A DNA stretch of 5,569 bases from positions 1-5,569 of the forward strand of contig JAFGOO010000181.1 of NCBI GenBank assembly GCA_016926455.1. The letters run 5' to 3'. This document shows, piece after piece, positions 1 through 5,421 of this stretch; the first letter of the stretch is position 1; the number at the start of each line of letters is the position of its first letter. The notes beneath the pieces were generated by a model. It was not told the DNA's origin. It ran no database searches and saw only the letters and a program-made list of their open reading frames with translations. The translations under genes were made by a program, and so were the position numbers. The DNA comes from Methanosarcinaceae archaeon. GTDB taxonomy: Archaea; Halobacteriota; Methanosarcinia; Methanosarcinales; Methanosarcinaceae.

Positions 1-216
1 GTGTATTCTATGAACTTGAGTTATTTCTCAAGCATCTTAGAATCAGGATATAAGCCATATCTCTCAAATAATTCTACTCTGGTTGAAAGAAGATCATTCC
101 ACAATCTTCTGCATTCTGCAAGTTTCCAGGGTTTCTTACAATTTCAATTCCTGTTCAAGAGTTGGATGGATAGGAAACCTTAGGTTTCTATAATTCTGAC
201 CTTCTTTCCGCACCAT
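1..216 (-). pseudogene. tnpB: tnpB N-terminal fragment, frameshifted and with stop codons, runs off left edge
   Basis: The ATG at 216 is preceded by GGTGA (225-221), a plausible ribosome binding site. The reading begins MVRKEGQNYRNLRFPIHP and continues TLEQELKL, which fits the N-terminal helix-turn-helix region of TnpB/OrfB (pattern R-F-x-x-x-P-T-x-E-Q-E). A TAA follows at 138-136, then ETLETCR in the same frame. Next, a 7-base tandem duplication (TTCTGCA twice, 107-120 on the plus strand) shifts the frame. Removing one copy restores ETCRRLWNDLLSTRVELFER, a typical TnpB continuation (ETCR-x-L-W-N-x-L-L). A further TAA occurs at 23-21. Family proteins are about 350-450 residues; only about 70 residues are visible here and none of the RuvC nuclease motifs. 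Two stops and one frameshift mark it as dead, unless the stops are sequencing errors. Confidence 0.8.
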
Positions 217-291
217 GATCTCACCTAAAAAACGACAACATCATATTGTTTTATTACTATTTCAAAGTTGTTATCTTACATTTTTCTGATA

Positions 292-356
292 GGTGGGGTA
301 CGATTCATCCCATGACTAAAGTCATGGGGTTTCTCTACCCCTACACCCCAATTATC
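292..356 (-). repeat. IS605-type left end, copy 1, with perfect 8-bp hairpin
   Basis: On the minus strand the order is TTAC (360-357, target), seven bases, GGGGTGTAGGGGTA, then AGAAAC and the hairpin CCCATGAC-TTTA-GTCATGGG (328-309). The stem is 8 perfect base pairs with a 4-base loop. Such subterminal hairpins are what Y1 (HUH) transposases of this family bind as single-stranded DNA. The end sits 14 bases beyond the stop codon of the methyltransferase gene, so insertion spared that gene but may have changed its 3' untranslated region. Copy 2 at 2161-2210 aligns without gaps up to the hairpin. Confidence 0.75.
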
Positions 357-374
357 GTAAATTATGTACCACAG

Positions 375-1427
375 CTAGATTATCACAATACGTCCATTGA
401 TATCATTCCAGACAAATGCTGCAGGATCCACCGAAGGAAATGTATCTATCAGGCAGATATCAAAATCCGGGATAATTTCCTTAAGTTTTCTAAAATCACC
501 ATGGAATACATCCATTACAATACTATTCCCTTCAGCAGATGCAACATGGATGGCGTTTTCACCAATGTCCGGCAAAGTTGATGTGTCCATATACGTCGTG
601 AGTTCAAAACCCAGTATATTTTTATTAATCTCAATATTAAGCAGTGTGTTTTCTATTGCAGTCTTCCATGCATCATTGAATATTACCCGCTTTGCGCCTG
701 CCAGCGCACACATCAGACCAAGTGTCCCTGGCCCGCAAAATCCATCCACTACAACCCTCTGCATCAAATGTCCCTGCACGTATAACCTTTCAAGAACCTG
801 CATTTTAGAAGGGGATGCACGTCCGAACTCGATATGTATCTTTGATTGACTTTTATAGATGCAAAGTTCCCCAAAACTCGATGTTACCACGTCGCACCGT
901 ATATCACAGCCTGAAAGCAACTCGTATGTATGCGGTTTGCAGTCCGTGTCCTGTATTCCAACGCATTGTGAAGGTGCTCCCACCCTTTTTATCACGCCTT
1001 TGATCTCGGGAACCCTGATAAGTTGCTCAGCTACCGGGCGACTGATGTTATCTGCGATCAAAATAAGTTCATTGGATCTCAGCCGCGGTGGAAATGCAAG
1101 CGGGTATCCAACCGATATTAGAGGAGTTCCCACATCAAACAGACATGAATCCTTCCCTCTGCAGCCATACTCGATCATGATCGATAGTGCATCTGCCATG
1201 ACCACATCAAGATGGCGTTTCCCACAACCAACGCATGGATTGTTGTTATACCCCTCCTGCTTGATTTTTGAGAAGTGCAGGTATTTTTGGAGTTGCGGGT
1301 CAGGCAGACAGTTTTCACATGCCATGTACCGGGAATAAATATTATCCAGAATCGCCTCTGGTGTTTCGATACATTCCAAACCTCCGCAGCTAGGGCAGGA
1401 AACCATTGCTAATTGACCCATATCCAT
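375..1427 (-). CDS. Cysteine-rich, class I SAM-dependent methyltransferase-like protein, target unknown
   Basis: A 350-residue protein. The N-terminus carries paired cysteines that suggest zinc binding: CPSC (11-14), CENC (37-40), CVGC (65-68), plus C89 and C95. A middle region (about 145-205) precedes a Rossmann methyltransferase fold: motif I is VVVDGFCGPGTLGL (225-238), the strand with the acidic ribose-binding position ends VIFND (248-252), and a later strand reads DICLIDTFP (323-331). The last is unlike the DPPY/NPPY of base N-methyltransferases. The order, with an accessory region and then the SAM domain, recalls Trm5/Tyw2-like or other RNA methyltransferases, but the substrate cannot be named. 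The start is uncertain among ATG at 1427, 1421 and 1406: no Shine-Dalgarno is visible, and a TATA box around 1439-1449 would give a start near 1421-1425. It diverges from the gene at 1470. Coding is supported by length and clear motifs; the function is inferred. Confidence 0.75.
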   Translation of the reverse strand: MDMGQLAMVSCPSCGGLECIETPEAILDNIYSRYMACENCLPDPQLQKYLHFSKIKQEGYNNNPCVGCGKRHLDVVMADALSIMIEYGCRGKDSCLFDVGTPLISVGYPLAFPPRLRSNELILIADNISRPVAEQLIRVPEIKGVIKRVGAPSQCVGIQDTDCKPHTYELLSGCDIRCDVVTSSFGELCIYKSQSKIHIEFGRASPSKMQVLERLYVQGHLMQRVVVDGFCGPGTLGLMCALAGAKRVIFNDAWKTAIENTLLNIEINKNILGFELTTYMDTSTLPDIGENAIHVASAEGNSIVMDVFHGDFRKLKEIIPDFDICLIDTFPSVDPAAFVWNDINGRIVII

Positions 1428-1436
1428 AAGGATAAG

Positions 1437-1450
1437 TTAATAATATATAG
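1437..1450. promoter_or_regulatory. Shared TATA region of the divergent gene pair
   Basis: The 42 bases between the two divergent genes contain TTAATAATATATAG, which reads as a TATA-like sequence on both strands (TATATATTATTAA on the minus strand). Its centre (about 1444) lies 26 bases before the ATG at 1470 and about 20 before the ATGs at 1427/1421. This is the usual archaeal TATA-to-start distance, so both transcripts would be leaderless or nearly so. Neither gene has a convincing Shine-Dalgarno sequence, which agrees. This is a reading of spacing and composition only. Confidence 0.45.
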
Positions 1451-1469
1451 GGATTCTTATCATGATGTC

Positions 1470-2036
1470 ATGACGGATATATTACTATTGTGGGACACAC
1501 CACTACTGTTTGAAAAATTATTTATAGAATATAATCTGAAATGCCAGCGTACTTCATCAAGTGCTATTTGTACACCGTTTTTACCACCATGCAAGTGTGT
1601 GCTCATACCTACAGGCTTTGCAAATCCTATGTACACTAAAATACTGGAAGGCATAGAGAAGAACAAAAGGGTATTTGAAAAATTCGTGAAAAAAGGCGGC
1701 ATTCTCGTTGTGTTCGGTCCAATGGTTAATGAATATTATTATGAATGGCTTCCAATGCGATTAAAATATATACAAAAACATGGATCAAATCTGATCCAGA
1801 AAGTCGTTGAGCATGATGCGCAATCTCTCGTACCGGATATCAGCGTACCGGTGGAATCTGACGGATATTTTTCAGAAACTGACAGCAACGTGCTCTTTAA
1901 CAACAATGATGGAAAACCCATCATGGTAGCCAGTGAATTTGGTGAAGGTATGGTTATTGCAACCACGATTCATGAATTTCCATCTTCAAATTTCCTTTCA
2001 TGGGTAGTTAACCGTGCAAAGATGACAAAAATTTGA
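1470..2036 (+). CDS. Hypothetical protein with possible glutamine-amidotransferase-like (ThuA-like) fold
   Basis: A 188-residue protein when begun at the ATG at 1470 (MTDILLLWDT). Upstream codons are open to a TTG at 1413, but that would overlap the divergent gene, and the TATA box 26 bases before 1470 favours the ATG. I do not recognise a named family. The pattern resembles class I glutamine-amidotransferase-like or ThuA-like folds: a first beta strand (DILLLW, 3-8), a strand ending VLIPTGF (44-50), a helix then KKGGILVVFGP (74-84), and a late GEGMVIATTIHEFPS segment (158-172) like the GxGxVxxTxxHPE region of that fold. There is no nucleophile-elbow cysteine after the central strand (FGPM instead of GxCxG), so glutaminase activity is unlikely. 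No signal peptide or membrane segment is apparent; the protein is probably cytosolic. It diverges from the methyltransferase-like gene, and the shared promoter region hints at joint expression. Confidence 0.6.
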   Translation: MTDILLLWDTPLLFEKLFIEYNLKCQRTSSSAICTPFLPPCKCVLIPTGFANPMYTKILEGIEKNKRVFEKFVKKGGILVVFGPMVNEYYYEWLPMRLKYIQKHGSNLIQKVVEHDAQSLVPDISVPVESDGYFSETDSNVLFNNNDGKPIMVASEFGEGMVIATTIHEFPSSNFLSWVVNRAKMTKI

Positions 2037-2105
2037 TAATTCTTAATGAGCTCATTTCAAAAGTATAAACAGTACTTCGTACAATTATTATACGAAGGGG
2101 TTTGA

Positions 2106-2160
2106 ATGGAGTTCGAAGAACTCTCTAATGAACAATGGAAGTACATTAAATCGTTTTTAC
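2106..2160 (+). pseudogene. IS5-like transposase, N-terminal 18 codons, interrupted by insertion
   Basis: The reading MEFEELSNEQWKYIKSFL matches the standard opening of IS5-family (DUF4096-type) transposases, in which L-x-x-x-Q-W-x-x-I-x-P-x-L-P-P is typical. AAGGGG (2095-2100) is a good ribosome binding site five bases before the ATG, and TATAAA (2064-2069) could be the promoter. The match ends exactly at TTAC (2157-2160), whose final C would begin the expected proline codon after FL. From 2161 the sequence is the IS605-type left end. Beyond that point the frame runs about ten unrelated codons and stops. The full-length protein would be some 250-300 residues; nothing of its catalytic region is in the window. 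Confidence 0.65.
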
Positions 2161-2210
2161 GAATGGCGGGGTGTAGGGGTAAAGAAAGGCCATGAACTTT
2201 AGTCGTGGGA
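2161..2210 (+). repeat. IS605-type left end, copy 2, imperfect hairpin
   Basis: It follows TTAC directly, as in copy 1, with seven bases and then the identical 14-base block GGGGTGTAGGGGTA (2168-2181). After A-AGAAA comes a hairpin CCATGA-ACTTTAG-TCGTGG (2190-2208), which differs from copy 1 by one inserted A and a G-T pair in the stem. Similarity to copy 1 ends at about 2210 (GGGA). No tnpB or tnpA follows; the next recognisable coding is from a group II intron protein. Copy 2 is thus a stranded left end, probably left by a deletion or recombination. It points to the right, opposite to copy 1. Confidence 0.7.
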
Positions 2211-2219
2211 GTAGTCACA

Positions 2220-2385
2220 GACGTCAAACAACCAATCAATTGGGAGCAAATAGATTGGACAACTGTTGAAAGAAACGTTAATAAGCTGCAAACCAGAGTT
2301 CCAAAAGTGGTTAGACAAAATAGAAGAGGGAGAGCGATTAATCGCTCTTTCTTATTTGACAGATGAAAGTGGAGTTTTGAAATAG
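2220..2385 (+). pseudogene. Group II intron reverse transcriptase/maturase, N-terminal remnant
   Basis: From 2220 the frame reads DVKQPINWEQIDWTTVERN, then VNKLQTRVPKVVRQN, and ends at TGA 2364-2366. The pattern I-x-W-x-x-I-x-W-x-x-V-x-x-x-V-x-x-L-Q-x-R-I-x-K-A is the usual start of group II intron encoded proteins, before the reverse transcriptase domain. Around 2325 another frame becomes more family-like (ERLIALSYLTDES, ending TAG 2383-2385), resembling the K-A-L-Q-x-L-L-T-H-S segment that normally follows, so one frameshift is likely. Only about 50 of some 400-600 residues remain, with no YADD motif. The intron's catalytic RNA (domain V) is not visible. Its upstream side is fused to the IS605-type left end near 2208-2215. 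Confidence 0.55.
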
Positions 2386-2419
2386 GCTCAATGAATATAC
2401 CGTCTTTTCATATTAAGTC

Positions 2420-2707
2420 TTATATTAGCTTTTTTGCGGATGAACGCAGATGCTCAATCTCAGCATTCGCATCTTTTATTTTCAAGACAAAAAGACCAAA
2501 GCAGGGTTTTGTGAATACGAAAAGCATCGTTGAACCTTTGACACCAATTGGGATTGGCTTTGATCCCATCAAAGGTACATTGCATATCTTATACCCTCCA
2601 TTTACATGGTATACTTCATCACAGTTTTTTCTGATAAATTTCTCACATTCTCCAAGGGTTGCACCGCTTAAAAGAATCTCGTACTGAATATCGTTTATGC
2701 ATGCCAT
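2420..2707 (-). CDS. Small hypothetical protein (95 residues), last gene of the lysC-purM operon
   Basis: A 95-residue protein beginning MACINDIQYEILLSG. I do not recognise a named family. It has a mixed alpha/beta pattern with no membrane segment or signal peptide: an N-terminal strand and helix (IQYEILLSG, then GECEKFIRKN), a loop with NGGYKI (36-41), a short segment PLMGSKPIPIGVKGST (45-60), a hydrophobic strand MLFVF (61-65), a strand GLFVLKIKD (71-79), and a charged C-terminal helix. Three of its four cysteines (C21, C29, C42) fall in the first half, but no CxxC pair is present. The start at 2707 is supported by AGGT (2719-2716) eight bases upstream and by the 13-base gap after the purM stop, which implies co-transcription and translation with purM. 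Reading quality and operon position make it a probable real gene; its role is unknown. Confidence 0.65.
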   Translation of the reverse strand: MACINDIQYEILLSGATLGECEKFIRKNCDEVYHVNGGYKICNVPLMGSKPIPIGVKGSTMLFVFTKPCFGLFVLKIKDANAEIEHLRSSAKKLI

Positions 2708-2720
2708 TCTTATAAACCTA

Positions 2721-3722
2721 TCACGTGATAATAAGATCTAAAACCATAATTCCGCTCTCAACGATTCTGCCCACGATCTTACCTCCTGTCATTTCGGCAG
2801 CCTTCTCTGCATCATCTTCAGGAAGTATTAATATAAATCCCATTCCCATGTTAAAGGTTCTGTACATTTCAAGATCATCAACATTACCCTCCTCCTGCAG
2901 GAACTTGAAGATGGCATTCGGCTCAATTGGATCATAGAAATTAAATCCAAGATTAGTGACCCTTTTGAGTTTCAAAAGGCCGCTTCCTGTAATGTGCGCA
3001 AGACCGTGAACATCGAATTCTTTGATGACATCAAGAACTTCTATATATATCCGCGTGGGTATTAGCAACTCATCCCCGATGGTAGTTGAACGATCATAGG
3101 GGAATGGATCATGGTATGAGTAGCCAGATTTCTCAATTATCTTCCTGACAAGCGTATACCCGTTACTGTGCACACCACTGCTCGGGATCCCAACGATTAC
3201 GTCCCCTTGCTGAACACGTTTCCCGGTGATTATTGCCTCTTTTTTAACCATTCCAAGACATGTGCCTGCAAGGTCAAAACCCTTGACAATTTCTGGAAGT
3301 GTTGCGGTCTCTCCGCCCACGATGGTCATGCGTGATATCTCAGCACCTTTTGTAAGACCTTCGCCAATCTGTTCCGCAAATCCCTGACTATGGGATTCAA
3401 CTGCAAGGTAATCAACAAATGAAATAGGCTCTGCACCGATTGCCAGCAGGTCGTTCACATTCATTGCAATACAATCGATCCCCACTGTGTTCCATCGCTT
3501 CATTTCGTTTGCAATCAATACCTTTGACCCCACGCCATCGGTGGTCAGTGCAAGGGCATATTCACCAAAATCGATAAGACCTGCATAGTGCCCAATTTCC
3601 ATAAGAGGTGCACCGAGTCCGCTACGCCGGTAAGTCATTCTGGAAGTAAGTGCCCTGATTGTTACTTCTTCTTTTTTGATATCAACACCAGATTCTGCGT
3701 ATGTGAGATGCTTCTCGTTCAA
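2721..3722 (-). CDS. purM: Phosphoribosylformylglycinamidine cyclo-ligase (AIR synthetase)
   Basis: This enzyme makes 5-aminoimidazole ribonucleotide from FGAM with ATP, the fifth step of purine biosynthesis, in the cytosol. The 333 residues match the family length. Family segments seen: LTYAESGVDI (6-15), LTTDGVGSK (59-67), GIDCIAMNVNDLLAIGAEP (81-99), VGGETATLPE (135-144), GIPSSGVHSNG (178-188), HGLAHITGSG (239-248) and NMGMGF (291-296). This is the PurM ATP-binding N-domain followed by the C-domain. One small deviation is S247 where HITGGG is usual. The start codon is TTG at 3722: GGAG lies seven bases upstream (3733-3730), the TTG overlaps the lysC stop by 4 bases (TTGA), and the protein begins just before the conserved LTYAESGVDI. 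An ATG start would fall after conserved sequence. It is the second gene of the operon and is probably translationally coupled to lysC. Confidence 0.95.
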   Translation of the reverse strand: MNEKHLTYAESGVDIKKEEVTIRALTSRMTYRRSGLGAPLMEIGHYAGLIDFGEYALALTTDGVGSKVLIANEMKRWNTVGIDCIAMNVNDLLAIGAEPISFVDYLAVESHSQGFAEQIGEGLTKGAEISRMTIVGGETATLPEIVKGFDLAGTCLGMVKKEAIITGKRVQQGDVIVGIPSSGVHSNGYTLVRKIIEKSGYSYHDPFPYDRSTTIGDELLIPTRIYIEVLDVIKEFDVHGLAHITGSGLLKLKRVTNLGFNFYDPIEPNAIFKFLQEEGNVDDLEMYRTFNMGMGFILILPEDDAEKAAEMTGGKIVGRIVESGIMVLDLIIT

Positions 3723-5131
3723 CTTATATCTCCTTTTCTTTTTTCAAGTTCAAATTCATCATGCAGTATCCTGACGGATTGAATCGAATCGTATTCTCTC
3801 ACAACAAAGGAGATGTTGTGCTGGGAGGAACCCTGGCTTATCATGATAACATTTATCTTTGCATTTCCAAGTGCGTTGAAAACTCTTCCAGCAACGCCCG
3901 GTATGCCATCCATCCCTGCGCCCACAACCGCAACCACACAAATATTCCTGTCATAGGTGACATCCCGCACAAGACCTTTAGTGAATTCGGATTTTATTGC
4001 CGTAACCGCTGTTTCGAGATGTTCTTCATCCACAACAATGGACATGTTTGCCTCAGATGAGGCCTGGCTAATCATAATAATATTCACACCTTCATCCGCG
4101 AGTGTCGTGAATACACGTGCTGCTATACCGATGGTTCCAACCATTCCTGCACCTGATATATTTATTAACGCCACCTTCTTGATGAGGGTGACAGCCTTCA
4201 CTATATCTTCGCTCGGCCGCTGGTCAGCTACGATGAGAGTACCGGGATAATCTGGATCAAACGTGTTTTTTACACGAACCGGTATCCCGTGCTTAATGGC
4301 AGGTTCAATAGATCTTGGATGCAGGACCTTTGCCCCGAAATAGGATAGTTCCATAGCTTCGATATATGAAATCTGCGGAATAGGGCTTGCCTCAGGTACG
4401 TTTCTTGGGTCAGTGGTCATGATGCCATGAACCTCTTTCCAAAGCCAGATTTCATCTGCATCGATAGCTGCACCGATGATGGACGCTGAGAAATCAGAAC
4501 CACCTCTTCCCAGTGTTGTGATGATTCCTTCATCACTTTCAGCTATAAATCCTGTAATTACAGGTATATGGTCACAGAGTAACGGGCTGAGCCGTTCCTT
4601 TACCAGTTGATATGATTTTTCAAGTGGACTTGCATTTCCATACTCTTGGGTGGTAATAATGCCCACCTCTCCGCCTGTAAATGCCTTTGATTTAACACCG
4701 GCTGACTTGATGGCGCCGTAAATGATTGGCACTGCCAGACGCTCACCATATGATGAGATGTAGTCGATTGAGCGAGGTGTGAGCTCACCGAGATAACAAA
4801 TACCAATAAGTGCCTTTTCCAGTTCATCAATCCTGTTATCAATCATCTCAATTACTTCATCGATTATTTTTTCATCATCTATAGCCTCATTAACCGCATC
4901 GTAATGCTTTTTGGTAAGATCTGTCACGAACTCTTTTACCTGAGATACTTTTCCTTTTTTTGATGCCTCGATGGCATTTTCCAGCAATCCGTCAGTCACA
5001 CCACCGAGTGCGGAGGTCACAGCAGTAATCTCATTACCAGTCTCATGATAGCTTTTTAAAAGTTCAGCTACATGACGGATTTTTACTCCATCAGCGATGG
5101 AGGTCCCACCGAATTTCATTACGATTCTCAT
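3719..5131 (-). CDS. lysC: Aspartate kinase with two C-terminal ACT domains
   Basis: It phosphorylates L-aspartate with ATP to 4-phospho-L-aspartate, the first step towards lysine, threonine, methionine and diaminopimelate. The 470 residues fit the monofunctional enzyme; there is no homoserine dehydrogenase fusion. Kinase motifs: KFGGTS (6-11), ALGGVTD (41-47), ELTPR (116-120), SYGER (127-131), TTLGRGGSD (205-213), VHGIMTTDPR (234-243) and SYFGAKVLHPRSIEPA (263-278). Two ACT domains follow: about 319-390 (ISGAGMVG, ISQASSEANMS) and about 396-465 (VVGAGMDG, ISQGSSQHNIS); these usually bind lysine or threonine as feedback inhibitors. The start at 5131 is supported by GTGAT (5142-5138), a fit to the archaeal anti-Shine-Dalgarno, six bases upstream; M5 is an alternative. 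It is the first gene of the operon and overlaps purM by 4 bases. Which amino acid inhibits it cannot be read from the sequence. Confidence 0.96.
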   Translation of the reverse strand: MRIVMKFGGTSIADGVKIRHVAELLKSYHETGNEITAVTSALGGVTDGLLENAIEASKKGKVSQVKEFVTDLTKKHYDAVNEAIDDEKIIDEVIEMIDNRIDELEKALIGICYLGELTPRSIDYISSYGERLAVPIIYGAIKSAGVKSKAFTGGEVGIITTQEYGNASPLEKSYQLVKERLSPLLCDHIPVITGFIAESDEGIITTLGRGGSDFSASIIGAAIDADEIWLWKEVHGIMTTDPRNVPEASPIPQISYIEAMELSYFGAKVLHPRSIEPAIKHGIPVRVKNTFDPDYPGTLIVADQRPSEDIVKAVTLIKKVALINISGAGMVGTIGIAARVFTTLADEGVNIIMISQASSEANMSIVVDEEHLETAVTAIKSEFTKGLVRDVTYDRNICVVAVVGAGMDGIPGVAGRVFNALGNAKINVIMISQGSSQHNISFVVREYDSIQSVRILHDEFELEKRKGDIS

Positions 5132-5177
5132 AATCTCATCACATTATACATCAGATTTCCATTTCAGGTAATTGGGA

Positions 5178-5204
5178 GTATAAGGACTACAGTATAATAT
5201 AAAG
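5178..5204 (-). promoter_or_regulatory. Probable promoter of the lysC-purM operon
   Basis: On the minus strand, CTTTATATTATACTG (about 5204-5190) is a good archaeal TATA box and CTTATACT (5185-5178) a second weaker one. With the usual spacing of about 25 bases, transcripts would begin near 5170 or 5155, giving leaders of roughly 25-40 bases that contain the GTGAT ribosome binding site. No other TATA box of this quality lies closer to the lysC start. Confidence 0.45.
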
Positions 5205-5205
5205 A

Positions 5206-5226
5206 TTATTACCTTTATAGTAATAA
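5206..5226. promoter_or_regulatory. Perfect inverted repeat next to the lysC TATA box, possible operator
   Basis: TTATTAC-CTTTATA-GTAATAA: 7-base perfect arms separated by 7 bases. It lies immediately upstream (with respect to lysC) of the proposed TATA box, where an activator or repressor would commonly bind in archaea. The composition is AT-rich like the surrounding DNA, so chance is possible. No binding protein is encoded nearby. Confidence 0.3.
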
Positions 5227-5421
5227 GATCAACATTTTCAAACGGTAGATGAATTACCTCAAATATCTGTATTAAAATATATCTCATATCAAACCATATA
5301 TAAAATTGTTATCCGTTAGTTTCGTTAGGTCTTTTAAAGAATACCATTCTATATAAGTACATTTAAAGCCGACTAAGTAAGAAATGGAACGCAGTAGGGT
5401 AGGAACTTCCCTATTTAACTT

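Larger units (their letters stand above)
1..356 (-). mobile_element. IS200/IS605-type (TnpB-bearing) element, left part only
   Basis: Read on the minus strand, this stretch holds an IS605-type left end followed by a tnpB N-terminus, and the element continues beyond base 1. The proposed boundary is base 356, directly after TTAC (minus strand, 360 to 357), the kind of site after which IS608-like elements insert. The sequence then runs through a GGGGTGTAGGGGTA block and a hairpin, with about 90 bases between hairpin and tnpB start. No tnpA (HUH transposase) is seen on this side. The same left-end block recurs at 2161-2210, where the TTAC rule is confirmed by an interrupted gene. The tnpB copy is broken, so the element is probably not able to move or cut by itself. 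The right end is outside the window. Confidence 0.75.
2037..2419. other. Gene-free mosaic of mobile-element fragments
   Basis: No intact gene is seen between the stop at 2036 and the stop of the 95-residue protein at 2420. The stretch holds, left to right on the plus strand: a possible TATA box (TATAAA, 2064-2069), an inverted repeat CTTCGTA/TACGAAG (2075-2081, 2091-2097), the first 18 codons of an IS5-like transposase (2106-2159), an IS605-type left end (2161-2210), and a group II intron reverse transcriptase N-terminus (2220-2385). Bases 2386-2419 show nothing I can assign. Confidence 0.65.

Noticed and set aside
246..581. Plus-strand open frame of 111 codons
   Set aside because: It runs through the IS605-type left-end hairpin and then antisense to the methyltransferase-like gene. 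Its translation shows no family features.
397..1338. Long open frames on the plus strand (397-849, 859-1338)
   Set aside because: They lie opposite the methyltransferase-like gene, whose product has clear motifs. The plus-strand translations show no family features.
1413..1469. Earlier TTG start for the 188-residue protein
   Set aside because: It would overlap the divergent gene's start and place the start codon before the TATA box; the ATG at 1470 fits promoter spacing.
2045..2056. Palindrome AATGAGCTCATT after the stop of the 188-residue protein
   Set aside because: At 12 bases with no T-run or partner copy it is within chance and cannot be tied to a terminator or an element end.
2247..2385. 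A separate small gene in the alternative frame ending at TAG 2383 (includes FQKWLDKIEEGERLIALSYLTDES)
   Set aside because: There is no ATG or ribosome binding site for it. The upstream part is better explained by the group II intron protein in another frame, and the end can be explained by a frameshift in that protein.
3761..4250. Plus-strand open frames within lysC
   Set aside because: They are antisense to a gene with unmistakable aspartate kinase motifs.
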